DNA of 64,000 nucleotides from Nitrospira sp. SG-bin2 (lineage in GTDB: Bacteria > Nitrospirota > Nitrospiria > Nitrospirales > Nitrospiraceae): positions 1-64,000 of the forward strand of contig LVWT01000019.1 of the NCBI GenBank assembly GCA_002083405.1, read 5' to 3'. Under the pieces are notes generated by a model. It had not been told where the DNA came from and searched no databases. It saw only the letters and a list, made by a program, of their open reading frames with translations. This document shows, in pieces, positions 9,530-18,434 of this stretch. The first letter of the stretch is position 1. Each line of letters opens with the position of its first letter. The translations under genes and the position numbers were made by a program.

Positions 9530-9868
9530 TCACGGTTCCTGGTCCGGCGCCGGCATCCGATCATGAATTCGCCCCAGCTTGCTCTCGATCGACCGTTGTA
9601 ACTTCTCCGCCGCTTCTGCGACGGCCAGCTCGATGGTCGGCCCCTGATGGCTCACTGCGATGGGCGGAAGGCCGGCCACTCTCGCCTCAAGCACACATCG
9701 AAAATCGTCGCCCTTCGATTTATGTCCGTTCGTATCGCTGAGATGGGCCTCTACTCGTGTAATCCGATCGGAGAATCGGGATATCGTCCCCTCCACGCTG
9801 GCATGGACAAGACGCACAACATCTTCGCGTCCCGTGATGTGGTTGTCGGTATGGACCTGAATCTGCAT
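9530..9868 (-). CDS. hpf: ribosome hibernation promoting factor (HPF/RaiA family, short form)
   Basis: A 112-residue protein starting MQIQVHTDNHITG. It has the beta-alpha-beta fold typical of HPF/YfiA: FSDRITRVEAHLSD, then a second strand CVLEARVAGLPPIAV, then a helix EAAEKLQRSIESKLGR. Members bind the 30S subunit between head and body and inactivate ribosomes in stationary phase. The length matches the short form, without the long-form dimerisation tail. The start at 9868 is supported by a GGAGGG ribosome-binding site 7 nt upstream; the frame is open further upstream but encodes nothing family-like. It sits about 85 nt downstream of the phosphofructokinase stop, on the same strand, so co-transcription with a metabolic gene is possible. 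Confidence 0.8.
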   Translation of the reverse strand: MQIQVHTDNHITGREDVVRLVHASVEGTISRFSDRITRVEAHLSDTNGHKSKGDDFRCVLEARVAGLPPIAVSHQGPTIELAVAEAAEKLQRSIESKLGRIHDRMPAPDQEP

Positions 9869-9953
9869 GCGCCACCCTCCAGACTGGTAAACTATTTCTG
9901 CACAATCAACTTTGACCTTATGTGTCCGGCGAAGAAATGTCAACGGTGTATGG

Positions 9954-12287
9954 TCAGCCATCGTATGACGGGCTGTCCCGGCCATGCATACGCGAAAAGG
10001 CTTCCCAATCGAATGGCTTGGAGGTCAGCGCGTGCAGCGGAATCGTTTCGATGTGGCTCGGATCTCGAAAGGCCGCGATGCTTCCGACGATGTCTTCGGG
10101 TCGTTCCACCAACCGCTTGACGGTTTCATACGCCAAATGCTGCGCGATCGCCTTGTCTTCAGGCGCAGGTGAGGCGCCCCGGAGCGTATGCCCGAGAATC
10201 GTGGTTTTCGTGGCGGGAGTGAGCGGATAGTGACCAGGCCGAGGGTACACCTGGGGCCACTTTGCAATTTCACGGGCCACATAGTCGGGTAATCCGTGAA
10301 CACCGCCCTCAGGATGATGCCGATGCGGCGTGCGCTCGGCCACGATGAATAGATGGCTTTTATTGGGCACACCCAAGGACCGCTTCAGGGTTCCGAGAAT
10401 CACGTCATCGATGTAGCCATCCGGATCCGGATGCTCATTGACGAGGACTCCCTCGGCTCTGGCTTGATACGCGCAGGCCAAGGCCAGATGACCGGATCCC
10501 GCGCCCATCAGTTCTACGAAAAAGATGCTGCCCATCGCGGAGCTTGTCGCCTTCAACGATTCGATCGACTGATCCGCCAGTCGAATGGCCGAGTGAAATC
10601 CCAATGAGGTCGTCCCGCCGATATTGTTGTCGATCGTGCCGGGGATGCCGGTCACTTGAACCCCGAACATCTCATACATCGCGCGCGCCCCGCGCAGGCT
10701 TCCATCTCCCCCCAGCACCACGAGCGCGCCGTCCCGCAGATACGGCTCCAGATTGCGGACCGCCGCTTGCTGCACCTGTTCGTCCTTGAAGTCTTCAAAC
10801 CGGCTGCTGCCGATCGGACTGCTCGGCCGGCTGCCCAGCATGCGCGTGTCCTGCTCAGAGACTTTTTCGATCCAGTTGTTGGCCAATCCCAGAAATCCGT
10901 GCCGCACAAAATAGACATCCAAACCGAACCGGTTTCCGGCGACTCGAAATTCTTTGAGCGCCGCCCCGGCACCCGCAAAGTCCCCACCCGACACGAGCGC
11001 CACCAGTTGTTTTACCTGTCGCGGCTTCAATGTCACACGATCCCGTCGCTGACGCTCTACCGACACCCAGGCATCCCGTTCCACCCGCTCACGTTCCGAC
11101 AGCCCGACTGCCGTCGAATAGCCGGAGATCTGCCCGTTCTCATAGGTCAAGAGCACGACATTGTCCTGCCCCTCTTTATACTCACCGAACTCGGAGAAGG
11201 CCTCGGTGAAGGGGCGGGGGTCCAGAAAGATCACCAGGGCCCGCAACGTCGAACTGTGCGTGTAGAGGCAGGACACAGAACCGCGATGGGTATCCGCGAG
11301 ACGATGCACCCCATCCACGACGGTGACGTAGGTGTCGAAAAATGAATTGCCCCCCGGATAGCAATAGAGCGGATGCTTGATCAGCTTCTTGGCCGTCTTC
11401 ACGTCGACTCCGAATGCGTGCGCCGCGGCCTCCGCTTCTGCGGATTTCTCGATCCCCGTCACCCATCCAAAATCCTGAGAGTCCAATGCGTCAGCGATCT
11501 GTGGTGGATCGAAATCTGCTTTCCCGGCAAGAAGGGCTGCCGACACTCGTTGACAGAGCTGAGTGGTGTTGGGGCTTCGACTGACCAGATGGACGAACGC
11601 CCCGGGGTCCAAATAATTGCGCACGTGCAGATAGTCTAATTGCCGGCCTACGATTCCGATAATTTTTGCCAGCGCCAGACCGACGGCATCCGCCTTGGCG
11701 AACCCCCGGTCCTGGTCCAACCTATTAGCGAGCCGACATCCGACTCGGTGGGTTTTGCTCTCCACCTGCGACACCCCATGTCTCATCGCGAACAGCAAGG
11801 CGCGCTCAGTCAGATCCCGAGGCAACAACCAAAAACGGTCATCGCCGAGATCAAGAACAATCCGTCCTTCTGCAAGCTCCGGCGTGAGCTGCGCGCGTGA
11901 CACAATTGCCACAGGCCGCCGAACGAGAGGCTTCTGACAGTGTCCGATCGCCGCACGAAAGAGCGGCGCAAGTTCTCCACCCGCCGCCAAGCAGTTCCAC
12001 GCCGCATAAAACACCAGGGCGTCACCCCCACAGGCGTGATCGATCACCGATTGCCGGGCGGCACGATATTCGGAAGCATTCACGAATCCTTGGCGGGCAC
12101 GCTGAACCAACGAGAGGATTTCCGATGTCGCAGTTCTGGCCCGCTCCAACCGGTCCGGTCCTGTCGGCAGTGGCGGAGGAAGGGTCAACTCGCCGATCCG
12201 AGGCAACCTAGTGAGTGCGTCCCCGTAGCGAAGCAGTCCTTCAATCGTCACAAAATTCAATGGGTCGACCGGAGGCGGCATGTTCAC
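9954..12287 (-). CDS. histidine phosphatase-like domain fused to 6-phosphofructokinase
   Basis: A 777-residue fusion. Residues about 425-777 are a PFK-1-type phosphofructokinase: SGGDFAG (433-439), GGDGS (526-530), PGTIDNN (549-555), MGAGSGH (594-600), LGHTLRG (698-704). Gly in the GGDGS and PGT motifs favours ATP over pyrophosphate as donor. Two usually conserved residues differ: the second Asp of TIDND is Asn, and the Arg of MGR is Ala. Residues about 160-400 resemble the FBPase-2/phosphoglycerate-mutase fold: MRHG (168-171), YPGGNSFFD (310-318) and THSSTLRAL (343-351). There the family's second phosphate-binding Arg aligns with Asn240 and the acid Glu of GESY with Asn314, so phosphatase activity is doubtful. 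Residues 1-155 are unrecognised. It may be a PFK with a built-in sugar-phosphate-sensing domain. Substrate and regulation are inference. Confidence 0.85.
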   Translation of the reverse strand: MNMPPPVDPLNFVTIEGLLRYGDALTRLPRIGELTLPPPLPTGPDRLERARTATSEILSLVQRARQGFVNASEYRAARQSVIDHACGGDALVFYAAWNCLAAGGELAPLFRAAIGHCQKPLVRRPVAIVSRAQLTPELAEGRIVLDLGDDRFWLLPRDLTERALLFAMRHGVSQVESKTHRVGCRLANRLDQDRGFAKADAVGLALAKIIGIVGRQLDYLHVRNYLDPGAFVHLVSRSPNTTQLCQRVSAALLAGKADFDPPQIADALDSQDFGWVTGIEKSAEAEAAAHAFGVDVKTAKKLIKHPLYCYPGGNSFFDTYVTVVDGVHRLADTHRGSVSCLYTHSSTLRALVIFLDPRPFTEAFSEFGEYKEGQDNVVLLTYENGQISGYSTAVGLSERERVERDAWVSVERQRRDRVTLKPRQVKQLVALVSGGDFAGAGAALKEFRVAGNRFGLDVYFVRHGFLGLANNWIEKVSEQDTRMLGSRPSSPIGSSRFEDFKDEQVQQAAVRNLEPYLRDGALVVLGGDGSLRGARAMYEMFGVQVTGIPGTIDNNIGGTTSLGFHSAIRLADQSIESLKATSSAMGSIFFVELMGAGSGHLALACAYQARAEGVLVNEHPDPDGYIDDVILGTLKRSLGVPNKSHLFIVAERTPHRHHPEGGVHGLPDYVAREIAKWPQVYPRPGHYPLTPATKTTILGHTLRGASPAPEDKAIAQHLAYETVKRLVERPEDIVGSIAAFRDPSHIETIPLHALTSKPFDWEAFSRMHGRDSPSYDG

Positions 12288-12382
12288 CCTAGCGAAGTCC
12301 TATGTTTCTTGAACCTTCTCAAACTCGATGTCAAGCCTGAACCAAACCACGCAGTCCCATCCGTAATGACCCGTGCATCTGC

Positions 12383-12570
12383 GAAGTACGGCTGTATGCT
12401 TTCGGGCAGGAGCCCAAGTTTGAACAGACTGATGCACCTGGGACGAGGTGGAACGACGACTTACAGGCGAAGGCTTGGTCCAACCGGGAGGGAAGATTGT
12501 GATCCTGCCCGGCACAAGAGTCGGCCGACCCGGAGGGACAAACCGGGTAACGTTACAGGAAATGCGCTAA
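12383..12570 (+). pseudogene. 3' fragment of a second pyruvate kinase gene, frameshifted
   Basis: The stretch 12469-12570 translates as GLVQPGGKIVILPGTRVG and onwards to RVTLQEMR and a stop. It matches the C-terminus of the intact pyruvate kinase upstream (GLVMAGEKIVILSGTRVG, ending LIKLHEVG) almost residue for residue. Just upstream, 12422-12436 reads EQTDA, again matching the intact gene, but one base out of phase: 32 instead of 33 bases separate the two blocks. Weaker similarity (E-V-R, L-Y) extends to about 12383. No further upstream portion was found before the phosphofructokinase start at 12287. This is a decayed remnant of a divergent paralogue. The rest of 12288-12661 shows nothing recognisable. 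Confidence 0.8.
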
Positions 12571-12661
12571 GCGTATCAAGATCCTTGATCGACCATTGCT
12601 CTCGCCTCTTGATCTCCTCCCTCGAAGAGTTTAGGATGCCATCGGTCCATCAGGACAATGC

Positions 12662-13099
12662 ATGATGAGACTCTTCCTCGCCTGTATCCTCACCTGTATT
12701 CCTTTCTATGCCTGGGCCGCCGCCCCAAGCTCAGGCACGACCGATGCGGTCCATCCACCGGCTGCGGCTGATCCTGCCGATCCGAACGAGGCAGAAGATA
12801 CCGCCGACCAGACCGGCACCCTCGATGAGTCCTCCCTCGAACAGTTGTGGCCGTACGGCAACCCCTATAGTCCTGCATCGGCCACGAACTTTGAGTCGTT
12901 CAAAACATCGTCTTCGTATGGCCACAACCGATTGAGCCAAGCAACCTACGAGCCCGAGTGGCTCAACGACCCCTTTGGTCGTTACGGAAGTCCCTATTCG
13001 CCGGATCCGATGAATCAACGTTACGACGTCGGCAATCTGTATTCGCCCGGCAGTCCTATGCATCTCTACACGAGGGGCGGAAGGACAGAGCGGCGCTAG
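12662..13099 (+). CDS. small secreted protein with NPYSP-type motifs
   Basis: A 145-residue protein with a signal peptide (LACILTCIPFYAWAA) and no transmembrane anchor. The middle is acidic and Pro/Ala-rich. The C-terminal 60 residues repeat a short aromatic motif: YGNPYSPAS, YGSPYSPDP, VGNLYSPGS. This short repeat resembles small exported hypothetical proteins of proteobacteria and Nitrospirota; no function is known. Two adjacent ATG codons could serve as start. It lies 75 nt upstream of the radical SAM gene on the same strand and could be co-transcribed with it. Confidence 0.7.
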   Translation: MMRLFLACILTCIPFYAWAAAPSSGTTDAVHPPAAADPADPNEAEDTADQTGTLDESSLEQLWPYGNPYSPASATNFESFKTSSSYGHNRLSQATYEPEWLNDPFGRYGSPYSPDPMNQRYDVGNLYSPGSPMHLYTRGGRTERR

Positions 13100-13174
13100 C
13101 CTCGGTCGATCAAAAGGAGATACCCGAAGACAACACACCCATTACCTGACGCGATCAGACGGAGGAGAAGAGCT

Positions 13175-14644
13175 ATGGGACGACACAAGATCGGTCTCGT
13201 GATTCCCCATCCCGAGGATCAAAAGTGGGATTCGGTCTGGAAACTGTTTCGCACGCCGAATTTGAATCTCCCTACCCTTGCCGCATTAATCCCTGACGAT
13301 GAATGGGACATCGAGATCCAAGACGAAATCGTCGGACCATTGGATTTCTCCCGTGACTTCGATCTCGTATTCATTACCGTGACGACAGTGGTGGCCGTTC
13401 GAGCCTATGAAGTTGCGCGGCTCTTCCGCGAGCGCGGCGCGAAGGTGGTGCTCGGCGGCATTCACCCCTCGACGCTTCCGGATGAGGCTATCAAACATGC
13501 GGATGCCATCGTCGTGGGAGAAGGAGAATTGACGGTTCCGCGGCTCCTGGAAGACTTTAAGAAGGGACAATTGAAGCCGCGATACGACATGCCGCACATG
13601 GTCGAACAGTGGGATGCCAAGCCTCCTCGCTGGGACCTCTTGCCGCAGGGCTATATGTTCCGCGATGCACTCACGGCCACACGCGGATGCAATTACCGCT
13701 GTACCTTCTGTTCCATTCATTTGGCACTGGGCGGCGGCCGGTACGGATTCCGGAAGAAACCACCGGCCGACGTTGTTAAACTGGTCGAAAAGATGACCGG
13801 GCCGATGGTGATGTTTTGGGACGACGACTTGCTGTCCGATCCGGCGTACACAAGAGAACTATGCGAGGCGATGACGCCGCTTAAGAAAAAATGGATGAGT
13901 CAAATGAGTGCCACCTACATCGCCCACCATCCGGAATTGCTCAAGACCTTGAAAGAGTCCGGATGTTCCGCGATGTTCATGGGTCTCGAATCCATCAACC
14001 AGGATTCACTCAGGTCCGTGGACAAGCAAAATTCCGCGAAGCTGTATGAAGAGATGATCCGCCGCATCCATGACCATGGGATCGATATCCATGCGGGATT
14101 TATCTGCGGCTTAGATCACGAAACCGTCTACGACTTCCAGCGCACCGCCGAGTGGGCGACTCGTATGGGGCTGGCCGGGGCACTCTGGCGCATTATGACG
14201 CCCTATCCAGGGACAAGGCAGTTTGCGGAACTCAAGGCCGCCGGTCGGATTCTCACCGAGAACTGGACCTCGTACACAGGAGAACATGTGGTCTATAAGC
14301 CGGCCAGAATGACCGTGGAGCAGTTGTATTGGGGACACAAGTGGGCCAAGGGACAATTTTATTCTTTTCGTTCCATCGGCGCGCGAGCGATCCAGCGGGC
14401 CTCTCAAAACGGGTTTGGCGAGCTGCTCAATATCACAGGCTGCGGCCTTGGCTATCGCTCGATGTTTCGTCTTGCCGCCGATTCGGCTCCGGTGAACGTG
14501 TATCGGGACATGAAACATTTGCCACCACAAGAGGAGCCTGTTGCCTATCGATTCCCCTATCCGCAGAAATCGAAATTTGGTTTCATCACCGATCGGGTGG
14601 ACAAGTTTCGATCGAAGCTGCAACCCCGGCCTTCGATCAATTGA
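13175..14644 (+). CDS. B12-binding-domain radical SAM protein
   Basis: A 489-residue enzyme with an N-terminal cobalamin-binding-like Rossmann domain (about 1-150; VVLGGIHPSTLPDEAIKHAD, VVGEGELT). The radical SAM barrel carries the 4Fe-4S motif CNYRCTFC (Cys172, 176, 179). The C-terminal region (about 360-489) is the type found in hopanoid, lipid and carotenoid-modifying members of the class; FWDDDL and GLESINQDSL are typical internal motifs. Such enzymes usually methylate or rearrange unactivated carbons. No substrate can be named: no hopanoid or bacteriochlorophyll genes are nearby. A GGAGGAG ribosome-binding site precedes the ATG at good spacing, and a strong hairpin terminator follows the stop codon. 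Confidence 0.87.
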   Translation: MGRHKIGLVIPHPEDQKWDSVWKLFRTPNLNLPTLAALIPDDEWDIEIQDEIVGPLDFSRDFDLVFITVTTVVAVRAYEVARLFRERGAKVVLGGIHPSTLPDEAIKHADAIVVGEGELTVPRLLEDFKKGQLKPRYDMPHMVEQWDAKPPRWDLLPQGYMFRDALTATRGCNYRCTFCSIHLALGGGRYGFRKKPPADVVKLVEKMTGPMVMFWDDDLLSDPAYTRELCEAMTPLKKKWMSQMSATYIAHHPELLKTLKESGCSAMFMGLESINQDSLRSVDKQNSAKLYEEMIRRIHDHGIDIHAGFICGLDHETVYDFQRTAEWATRMGLAGALWRIMTPYPGTRQFAELKAAGRILTENWTSYTGEHVVYKPARMTVEQLYWGHKWAKGQFYSFRSIGARAIQRASQNGFGELLNITGCGLGYRSMFRLAADSAPVNVYRDMKHLPPQEEPVAYRFPYPQKSKFGFITDRVDKFRSKLQPRPSIN

Positions 14645-14654
14645 TCTGAGCAAC

Positions 14655-14680
14655 GGCCCCGCGAGCCGATACGCGGGGCC
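14655..14680 (+). terminator. hairpin after the B12 radical SAM gene
   Basis: Perfect 9-bp stem GGCCCCGCG / CGCGGGGCC (14655-14663 and 14672-14680) with an 8-nt loop, starting 10 nt after the stop codon. It is GC-rich without a clear T tract, so its efficiency is uncertain. Confidence 0.65.
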
Positions 14681-14918
14681 ATCCCATCCCCGGCACGCCC
14701 GTACGCGTCTTTCCCGGGCGAGCAAGAAATCAACATGGGTATGAGCCTATCCCGAGCACAAATAGACAGCACCGGCCTTGCCGGAGCCGGTCTCCTATGC
14801 TGTTCGACGACCAAACCATTGTAAAGATACAAAATATAACCTGAAAGGAAATGGAGCATTCCCCCATATCCTCCTGTGAATGCCGCCACAACGTGGAGGC
14901 GAACCGGAGGAGAATCTC

Positions 14919-15878
14919 ATGGGGCAGGGCAACGGCAAGGATCGGTCACACAAACCGGCTCTCTGGCGCGATCCCCGTCTTTACCAGATCGCGAGCCTCT
15001 CCGCACTTCTCCTCTATGGCCTTCTTTGGCTTCACTTTGAGGTCTCACCCTGGCAGATTACGATCACGCTCGGCACGGCACTCCTCACCCAATATGCCGG
15101 CACTCGCTTCTTCAATCTACCCTCGTTCGACTCCAAAAGCCCCTTGATCTCAGCCCTCTCTCTTTGCCTCCTGCTCCGTACTGACACACTCCCCGTCGCA
15201 GCGCTGGCATCGTTTCTTGCCATCGCCGGCAAGTTTGTCATCCGATGGAATGACAAGCACGTCTTCAACCCGACTAACTTGGCTCTCGCCGTGGTGTTGA
15301 CCACCGGCCTCGGCTGGATGTCACCAGGGCAATGGGGGCAGGTCGCCTGGTTCGGTTTCTTGATTGCCTGTCTCGGCGGCCTCGTCGTCACGCGCGCGGC
15401 GCGGGCGGATGTGACGGTGGCCTTTCTTATCTTCTACGTCGGTCTTCTCATAGCACGGGCACTCTGGCTTGGCGATCCGCTGACAATCCCGCTCCACCAA
15501 ATCGAGAGCGGCGCACTGCTCATCTTTGCCTTTTTCATGATTTCAGACCCGAAAACGACACCGGATTCCAGAACCGGCCGGATCGTCTATGCGCTGCTCG
15601 TCACAATCGCCGCTCTCTATGTTCAATTCGGTTTGTTTCGTCCCAACAGTCCGCTGTGGGGGCTGATTGCCTGCGCGCCATTTGTGCCCCTGATCGACTA
15701 TTTGCTTCCAGGCTCTCGCTACGACTGGTCTAAACCAACAACCGGTCAACGCGCGTGCAGCCCCCTGTTATACGCCATCGGCCTGCCCGCCGAGGCCTCG
15801 GCGCAGACGGGTCAACCGTCAGGGGTCGATGGTCTTTCTCCGTCACTGTCCGTTCACCAACCAAGGAGGTTCTCATGA
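14919..15878 (+). CDS. RnfD/NqrB-like integral membrane protein (orphan)
   Basis: A 319-residue protein with about eight or nine transmembrane helices. It resembles the RnfD/NqrB subunit of Rnf and Na+-NQR complexes, most clearly in WNDKHVFNPTNLALAVVL, where RnfD has its KHIFNP segment, and in the distal helix after ISDPKTTPDSRTGR. The family's covalent FMN site (SGAT-type Ser/Thr motif) is not seen, and no other rnf or nqr genes are nearby, so electron transport is not established. The start at 14919 has GGAGG 8 nt upstream; the frame is open further upstream but less plausible. The stop codon overlaps the start of the next gene (ATGA), indicating translational coupling with the DUF2330 protein. 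Confidence 0.78.
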   Translation: MGQGNGKDRSHKPALWRDPRLYQIASLSALLLYGLLWLHFEVSPWQITITLGTALLTQYAGTRFFNLPSFDSKSPLISALSLCLLLRTDTLPVAALASFLAIAGKFVIRWNDKHVFNPTNLALAVVLTTGLGWMSPGQWGQVAWFGFLIACLGGLVVTRAARADVTVAFLIFYVGLLIARALWLGDPLTIPLHQIESGALLIFAFFMISDPKTTPDSRTGRIVYALLVTIAALYVQFGLFRPNSPLWGLIACAPFVPLIDYLLPGSRYDWSKPTTGQRACSPLLYAIGLPAEASAQTGQPSGVDGLSPSLSVHQPRRFS

Positions 15879-17221
15879 CGCGCATCGTTGCAACAGCGTT
15901 CGCCTTACTTATCACCTTGCTCGCCTGGAACGGCGAAGCGTCGGCTTTCTGCGGCTTCTATGTGGCCAAGGCCGATACGAAACTGTTCAACAAAGCCTCC
16001 GAGGTGACGATCGCACGGCATGACAACAAAACCGTCATCACGATGGCCAATGACTTCAAGGGGAATGTCAAAGAATTCGCGATGGTTGTGCCGGTACCGA
16101 CGATACTGGAAAAGGAACAGATCCATATCGGCGAGGCGGCAGTCCTCAAGCATCTGGCCGATTATTCGGCGCCGCGATTGGTTGAATACTTCGACGAAAA
16201 CCCTTGCCGGCGTTATGAGCTGTTTCAAGATAAGATGGGCGCCTTGAAAAGTGTGGCTCCGGCGTCAGCCGAAGTGAAGCGGGAACGAGACCGTGCTCTG
16301 GGAGTCACGATCGAAGCTCAGTACACCGTCGGCGAGTACGACATCCTGATTCTTTCGGCCAAGGAGAGTAACGGTCTTGAAGTCTGGCTGAGCGAGAATG
16401 GCTATAAGACTCCCAATGGGGTATCAGCTGTCCTACAAAGTTACCTTAAGCAAAACATGAAGTTCTTCGTGGCGAAGATCAACCTTGGAGAACAGGCAAA
16501 ACTGGGCTTGAACCATTTGCGTCCACTCCAGATTGCGTTTGAATCGCCCAAGTTCATGCTCCCAATCCGGCTAGGTACCGTGAATGCGGACGGAGCCCAG
16601 GAGCTCTTCATTTACTTTCTGACAAAACAGGGTCGCGTCGAGACGACAAACTATCGAACCATTCGCCTACCGGAGGCCCAGGAGATTCCGGTCTATGTGA
16701 AGGACAGGTTCGGGGACTTCTATCGCGATCTGTTCACACAACAGGTGAACCGCGAGAGCGAGCGCGGGGTTTTTCTGGAATATGCCTGGGACATGAACTG
16801 GTGCGACCCCTGTGCGGCGAATCCCCTCTCGACGGAAGAACTGCGCAGCCTGGGTGTATTCTGGCAGGAAACCAATGGACGAATCGGCAAAGGAATGCCG
16901 ATGGCGCAGAATGTCTTCCTGACCAGACTACACGTCCGTTATGACGCAGCGCATTTTCCCGAAGACCTCGTGTTCCAAGAAACAACGGATCGGTCGAACT
17001 TTCAAGCCCGCTACGTCCTCCGCCATCCCTGGAACGGAACGGATGACTGTCCGGCGGCAACCGCCTATCGGCAACAGTTACGCGAACGCCATGAGAAAGA
17101 AGCCCAGACCCTGGCCAATTTGACGGGCTGGCAGATCAGCGAGATCAGAAAAGCCATGCAACTCGCATCGGGGCCTCTGATCGAGGAAAAGAAATGGTAT
17201 GAACGGCTCTGGAATAACTAG
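15875..17221 (+). CDS. DUF2330 family exported protein
   Basis: A 448-residue exported protein with a signal peptide (FALLITLLAWNGEASA) followed at once by FCGFYVAKADTKLFNKAS, the DUF2330 start. The conserved FAMVVPVPTIL and YDILILSAKESNGLEVWL segments are present. The function of DUF2330 is unknown; members are soluble periplasmic or extracellular proteins with a few cysteines. An AAGGAGG ribosome-binding site lies inside the end of the RnfD-like gene, and start and stop codons overlap (ATGA), so the two proteins are probably made together and may act as one membrane unit. A strong bidirectional terminator follows. A much longer reading from 15755 is open but would overlap the upstream gene by 124 nt. 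Confidence 0.85.
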   Translation: MTRIVATAFALLITLLAWNGEASAFCGFYVAKADTKLFNKASEVTIARHDNKTVITMANDFKGNVKEFAMVVPVPTILEKEQIHIGEAAVLKHLADYSAPRLVEYFDENPCRRYELFQDKMGALKSVAPASAEVKRERDRALGVTIEAQYTVGEYDILILSAKESNGLEVWLSENGYKTPNGVSAVLQSYLKQNMKFFVAKINLGEQAKLGLNHLRPLQIAFESPKFMLPIRLGTVNADGAQELFIYFLTKQGRVETTNYRTIRLPEAQEIPVYVKDRFGDFYRDLFTQQVNRESERGVFLEYAWDMNWCDPCAANPLSTEELRSLGVFWQETNGRIGKGMPMAQNVFLTRLHVRYDAAHFPEDLVFQETTDRSNFQARYVLRHPWNGTDDCPAATAYRQQLRERHEKEAQTLANLTGWQISEIRKAMQLASGPLIEEKKWYERLWNN

Positions 17222-17230
17222 AAAACACGG

Positions 17231-17256
17231 GTGAGGCCGGGAAGTCCCGGCCTCAC
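17231..17256. terminator. bidirectional hairpin between convergent genes
   Basis: Perfect 11-bp stem GTGAGGCCGGG / CCCGGCCTCAC (17231-17241 and 17246-17256) around a 4-nt AAGT loop. It lies 10 nt after the DUF2330 stop and about 40 nt from the convergent gene's stop. Confidence 0.75.
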
Positions 17257-17298
17257 CCCTTGAGTCTCGACGCCAGCCCTGCGGCTGACGCTGTTGTT

Positions 17299-18288
17299 CT
17301 AGCTGTGGATGGAGAGAGCGACTGAGGTTTGGTGTATGGACTGATAAGCGAAGACGACGCTGGTGCTCGTAGTCGCCGGTGTCTGCAACCGATTCGTTGA
17401 TTCATCATCAGGAGTGCTCTTGAGCTCCCGCTCCGCTCTTAATTCTTTCACCAGAGTCTCACGAAGCTTTTCAAGAAACTCGGGAAGATATTTTCGGACC
17501 GTTCCTGACTCCGTCCTTGTTTCCCTCAACGTATCCAAAACTTGCTGAGCCAACGACAATGGTGGCGGCACATTCTGCGGCGGAGCGATCACACGTATCC
17601 CCTCCACCGGGCTGGCCACAGCCGATGCCGGGGTGGGCGCCGCAGCACCGGTGGACGAAGGCGGGATCACCGCATCCGTCGCAGGCGCTCCACCCGGGGT
17701 ATCTGTCGAGGAGGTTGTTGAAATCGGAGCCTCCTGTCCGGTAGGCACAACGGGCCGGTCGGTCACCGCTGAGGCAATCTGCGCGGCCAGTACGGTGACT
17801 GACCGCTGGACATCCACATTCAGATCAAGGCCGGAGAGTGACGGCAGTTGCTCTAACCGTTCAGCCAACTTCGCCGTCTTGGCTAATCCTGCCTCATCAT
17901 TTCCATGAAAGAAACTTCTAAAGATATTGGAAACTTTGCGAAATAGCTTTTCCAGATCCTTCAATTCCTGTTCATTCAAATCACCTTCAACCGTCACGCC
18001 AAATTCCTTCTTCAGCGTTGACTCGGCATACCTCGCTTTAAGATCAACTGTGGAGCCATCACCGGCAACATGCGATGAGTCGTTCACCGCGCGGAAGTCA
18101 TATTCAAGGTCTGCCGTCAGGGTAATCGTATCCCCTTCCGCCGTTGTCACGCTGAGCCGCCCTGAGAGATCGCTGGAAACCGCGACTCCGCTCACTTGAG
18201 TATTCAACCGCTGGGGCCCTGCGCCATCGGATGATGGGGGACGAAAGAACTGTTTCGGATCAATTTGGCTCAGGGCTTGAACTGGCAT
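17299..18288 (-). CDS. uncharacterised protein with Pro/Ser/Thr-rich linker
   Basis: A 329-residue protein without signal peptide or membrane segment. The N-terminal part (about 30-175) mixes strands (GRLSVTTAEGDTITLTADLE) with a helical hairpin (LNEQELKDLEKLFRKVSNIF). Residues about 195-265 are a low-complexity Pro/Ala/Ser/Thr linker, and the C-terminal helix (about 280-310) is charged. The start at 18288 is supported by AGGAGA a few bases upstream. No family was recognised and no function is proposed. The layout resembles bacterial hypothetical proteins whose N-terminal domain contains the TAEGDTITL phrase. It converges on the DUF2330 gene across the terminator. Confidence 0.65.
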   Translation of the reverse strand: MPVQALSQIDPKQFFRPPSSDGAGPQRLNTQVSGVAVSSDLSGRLSVTTAEGDTITLTADLEYDFRAVNDSSHVAGDGSTVDLKARYAESTLKKEFGVTVEGDLNEQELKDLEKLFRKVSNIFRSFFHGNDEAGLAKTAKLAERLEQLPSLSGLDLNVDVQRSVTVLAAQIASAVTDRPVVPTGQEAPISTTSSTDTPGGAPATDAVIPPSSTGAAAPTPASAVASPVEGIRVIAPPQNVPPPLSLAQQVLDTLRETRTESGTVRKYLPEFLEKLRETLVKELRAERELKSTPDDESTNRLQTPATTSTSVVFAYQSIHQTSVALSIHS

Positions 18289-18434
18289 AGGGCTTCTCCT
18301 CAACGAATGAACCGATGAGCATGATCGCGCTGATAGATATCCTATCGGCACCTCACCTGCTAATCTTTAGAATGTCTATGCTATAGTTAATACGTGGATC
18401 GAAGGCCGTTTCCTATCATAAAGGAGGCAATTCC

